Positions 41,298 to 42,729 of a stretch of DNA of 42,729 bases are shown here, piece by piece. The number at the start of each line of letters is the position of its first letter. The first letter of the stretch is position 1. The stretch is from Chitinophagaceae bacterium (GTDB lineage Bacteria > Bacteroidota > Bacteroidia > Chitinophagales > Chitinophagaceae), in assembly GCA_024643645.1 (NCBI GenBank), contig JAHEMN010000014.1, positions 1 through 42,729 of the forward strand, written 5' to 3'. The notes beneath the pieces were generated by a model. It ran no database searches, had not been told where the DNA came from, and saw nothing but the letters and a program-made list of their open reading frames with translations. A program made the translations under genes and the position numbers.

Positions 41298-41933
41298 ATG
41301 ACCAATTTTATTCCCATATTCCCTTTGAATATTGTTGTATATCCTGGAGAGAATTTAAATCTGCATATTTTCGAACCAAGGTATAAGGAACTTATCAATG
41401 AATGTTATACTACGAAAAAGCCTTTTGGAATACCTATTGTTCTCAATGATAAAGTACAGGAGTTTGGCACTTTGTTAGAAATTCTTGAGATTTCAAAAGT
41501 GTATGAAAATGGAGAAATGGATATTAAAACAAAAGGCGTCAAAGTATTCAGGATGCTGGAGTTGATAAAAGAAATTCCTGAAAAATTATTCAGTGGTGCA
41601 ATTGTAAGTTATCCGGAAAATTATGATAATGGCAGTTCGGGCCTGATGCTGAAAGTAATGACCAATCTGCGGGAATTACATCAATTACTGAAAGTAGAAA
41701 AACCATTCCCGAAACCAGATACTGAATTAAAGGCCTTTGAAATTGCACACCATGTTGGGTTAACGTTGGAAGAAGAATATGAATTATTACAATTGCAGGA
41801 TGAGTTGCATCGTCAGGAATATCTTAAAAGACATTTATTAAAAGCCATACCCATGGCACAAGGAATGGAAGATTTAAAAGAAAAAATAAAACTGAATGGC
41901 CACTTTAAAAATTTGAGTGGGTTCGATTTTTAG
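41298..41933 (+). CDS. Lon N-terminal (substrate-binding) domain protein
   Basis: The 211-residue protein is a stand-alone Lon-N/PUA-like domain: IPIFPLNIVVYPGENLNLHIFEPRYKELINEC (residues ~4-36) and GTLLEILEISKVYENGEMDIKTKGVKVF, followed by a helical C-terminal half (ALRELHQLL-type helices, EEEYELLQLQDELHRQEYLKRHLLKAI). It lacks the ATPase and protease domains of Lon. Such proteins are thought to bind unfolded clients or act as adaptors; the exact role is not known. The coaX gene follows after 39 bases. Confidence 0.9.
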   Translation: MTNFIPIFPLNIVVYPGENLNLHIFEPRYKELINECYTTKKPFGIPIVLNDKVQEFGTLLEILEISKVYENGEMDIKTKGVKVFRMLELIKEIPEKLFSGAIVSYPENYDNGSSGLMLKVMTNLRELHQLLKVEKPFPKPDTELKAFEIAHHVGLTLEEEYELLQLQDELHRQEYLKRHLLKAIPMAQGMEDLKEKIKLNGHFKNLSGFDF

Positions 41934-41972
41934 TCATCAATAATTTTATTACTTCAGCAAATAAAAAAAACA

Positions 41973-42701
41973 ATGCCAACAACCCTTTGTTTTGATTTTG
42001 GTAATACCCGCAAGAAAGTAGCTGTATTTAAAAATGATACGATTGAGGAAGTCATTAATCTGCCTGATGATGCTGTTGAAACAATTCAATCTTTAATTGA
42101 AAAATTCAATCCTGATAAATCAATTCTTTCTTCCGTTATCGATCATAACCCAGCAATGGAAGAGTTGCTAAGCAAGACAACAAAATTTCATAAGCTTAGT
42201 CATCTTACTAAAGTAGCTTTTACAACACCTGTAGGAAAACCAGAAACAATTGGTGCAGACAGGTTGGCTTTAACTGCTGCGGCAGTACATTATTATCCCG
42301 ATAAAAATAACTTTGTGATCGGGCTTGGAACCTGTGTTACTTACAACTTCATCAATAAGTATCATGAGTTTGTAGGTGGCGCCATTTCTCCCGGACTTGA
42401 AATGCGTTTAAAATCGTTGAATTATTATACCGCAAAGCTTCCTTTGGTGAAGGCAGACAGCAATTTACCCCTGATAGGATATGATACCAACACCAATATA
42501 CTCTCTGGAGTGGTATTAGGCATGGCTAAAGAAATTGATGGTTTTATTGCCGCATATGAGGAGAAATTCAGCAACTTTAACGTCCTGTTAACCGGGGGTG
42601 ATATAGTCTATTTGGCTTCACACCTTAAAAAGAAGATATTTGCAGACCCTGATTTAATATTTAAAGGTCTGTATGCAATTAGTGAAGTTAATAACCCCTA
42701 A
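41973..42701 (+). CDS. coaX: Type III pantothenate kinase, lacking the usual catalytic aspartate
   Basis: The 242-residue protein is CoaX of the ASKHA fold. It catalyses ATP-dependent phosphorylation of pantothenate, the first step of CoA synthesis. It starts CFDFGNTRKKVAVF (phosphate loop, Asp8), then TIGADRLALTAAA (residues 92-104), and VGGAISPGLEMRLKSL (residues 134-149). The motif that in B. subtilis reads VVDFGTATTY is here VIGLGTCVTY (residues 115-124), so the aspartate is replaced by Gly117. The family's aspartate is described as the catalytic base, so activity may be altered. Probably co-transcribed with the Lon-N gene. Confidence 0.9.
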   Translation: MPTTLCFDFGNTRKKVAVFKNDTIEEVINLPDDAVETIQSLIEKFNPDKSILSSVIDHNPAMEELLSKTTKFHKLSHLTKVAFTTPVGKPETIGADRLALTAAAVHYYPDKNNFVIGLGTCVTYNFINKYHEFVGGAISPGLEMRLKSLNYYTAKLPLVKADSNLPLIGYDTNTNILSGVVLGMAKEIDGFIAAYEEKFSNFNVLLTGGDIVYLASHLKKKIFADPDLIFKGLYAISEVNNP

Positions 42702-42729
42702 GAAAATCAATGCGTTACGAGTAATTTCT

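Noticed and set aside
1-42729. CRISPR arrays, insertion sequences, prophage or integrase genes
   Set aside because: No regularly spaced repeats, transposase motifs or phage genes were seen on either strand; gene order looks chromosomal throughout.

Overview
The window is AT-rich bacterial DNA from the phylum Bacteroidota, most likely family Chitinophagaceae. The evidence is SusC/SusD outer-membrane genes, DUF3078 and DUF5522 proteins, TlpA-type thiol oxidoreductases with long N-terminal domains, an almost complete lack of Shine-Dalgarno sequences, and repeated copies of the Bacteroidota promoter element TAnnTTTG, often with TTG or TTTG about 19-22 bases upstream. The family placement is inferred from gene content; no database search was run. 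No CRISPR array, prophage, transposase or rRNA was seen. Most of the window looks like ordinary chromosome.

Layout. (1) 1-7300: the 3' end of a susC/ragA gene, a susD gene, two small lipoproteins, two large TlpA/thioredoxin proteins and a stand-alone LytTR DNA-binding protein, all on the plus strand and ending at a hairpin terminator. This looks like a nutrient-uptake locus with a thiol-redox branch. (2) 7368-8649, minus: trmB, a DUF5522 protein and an alkyltransferase-like protein lacking the methyl-acceptor cysteine. (3) 8666-10761, minus: two DUF3078 paralogs. (4) 10762-11246: an intergenic region with a terminator, a roughly 179-nt tRNA-like RNA on the minus strand with its own promoter and terminator, and palindromes in front of an Lrp/AsnC gene. 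(5) 11721-14815, minus: an orphan OppC permease, a membrane GT2 glycosyltransferase and an alpha/beta hydrolase. (6) 14849-17170, plus: a MarR regulator with a palindrome over its own start, followed by an acyl-CoA dehydrogenase. (7) 17167-25992: a 7-TM protein, an N-acetylmuramoyl-L-alanine amidase, a diheme cytochrome c, an AhpD-like protein, a 2-oxoacid:ferredoxin oxidoreductase beta subunit without its alpha partner, a lipoprotein and TlpA pair, a JmjC-like cupin, a Sua5/YrdC protein, DUF2306 and NTF2-like proteins, and a small very basic secreted protein. (8) 25994-34400: RNase HII, heme A synthase with a TlpA protein, a membrane patatin, a lipid kinase, FabH and an alpha/beta hydrolase. 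(9) 34504-42701: typA, cell-surface glycosyltransferases (GT25, GT4, GT2), an FkbM methyltransferase, a 72-aa CxxC membrane protein, meaB, a Lon-N domain protein and coaX.

Points most worth a second look: the tRNA-like RNA at 10917-11095, which has an acceptor stem, a Leu-type D-arm with an insert, an anticodon arm reading GTC, a T-arm and a variable region of about 99 nt; three genes whose TAnnTTTG box ends exactly four bases before ATG, suggesting leaderless mRNAs; a CoaX lacking the family aspartate; a strong MarR operator candidate; 10-bp-phased TTAAC repeats upstream of the small basic protein gene; and the SusCD-TlpA-LytTR locus.
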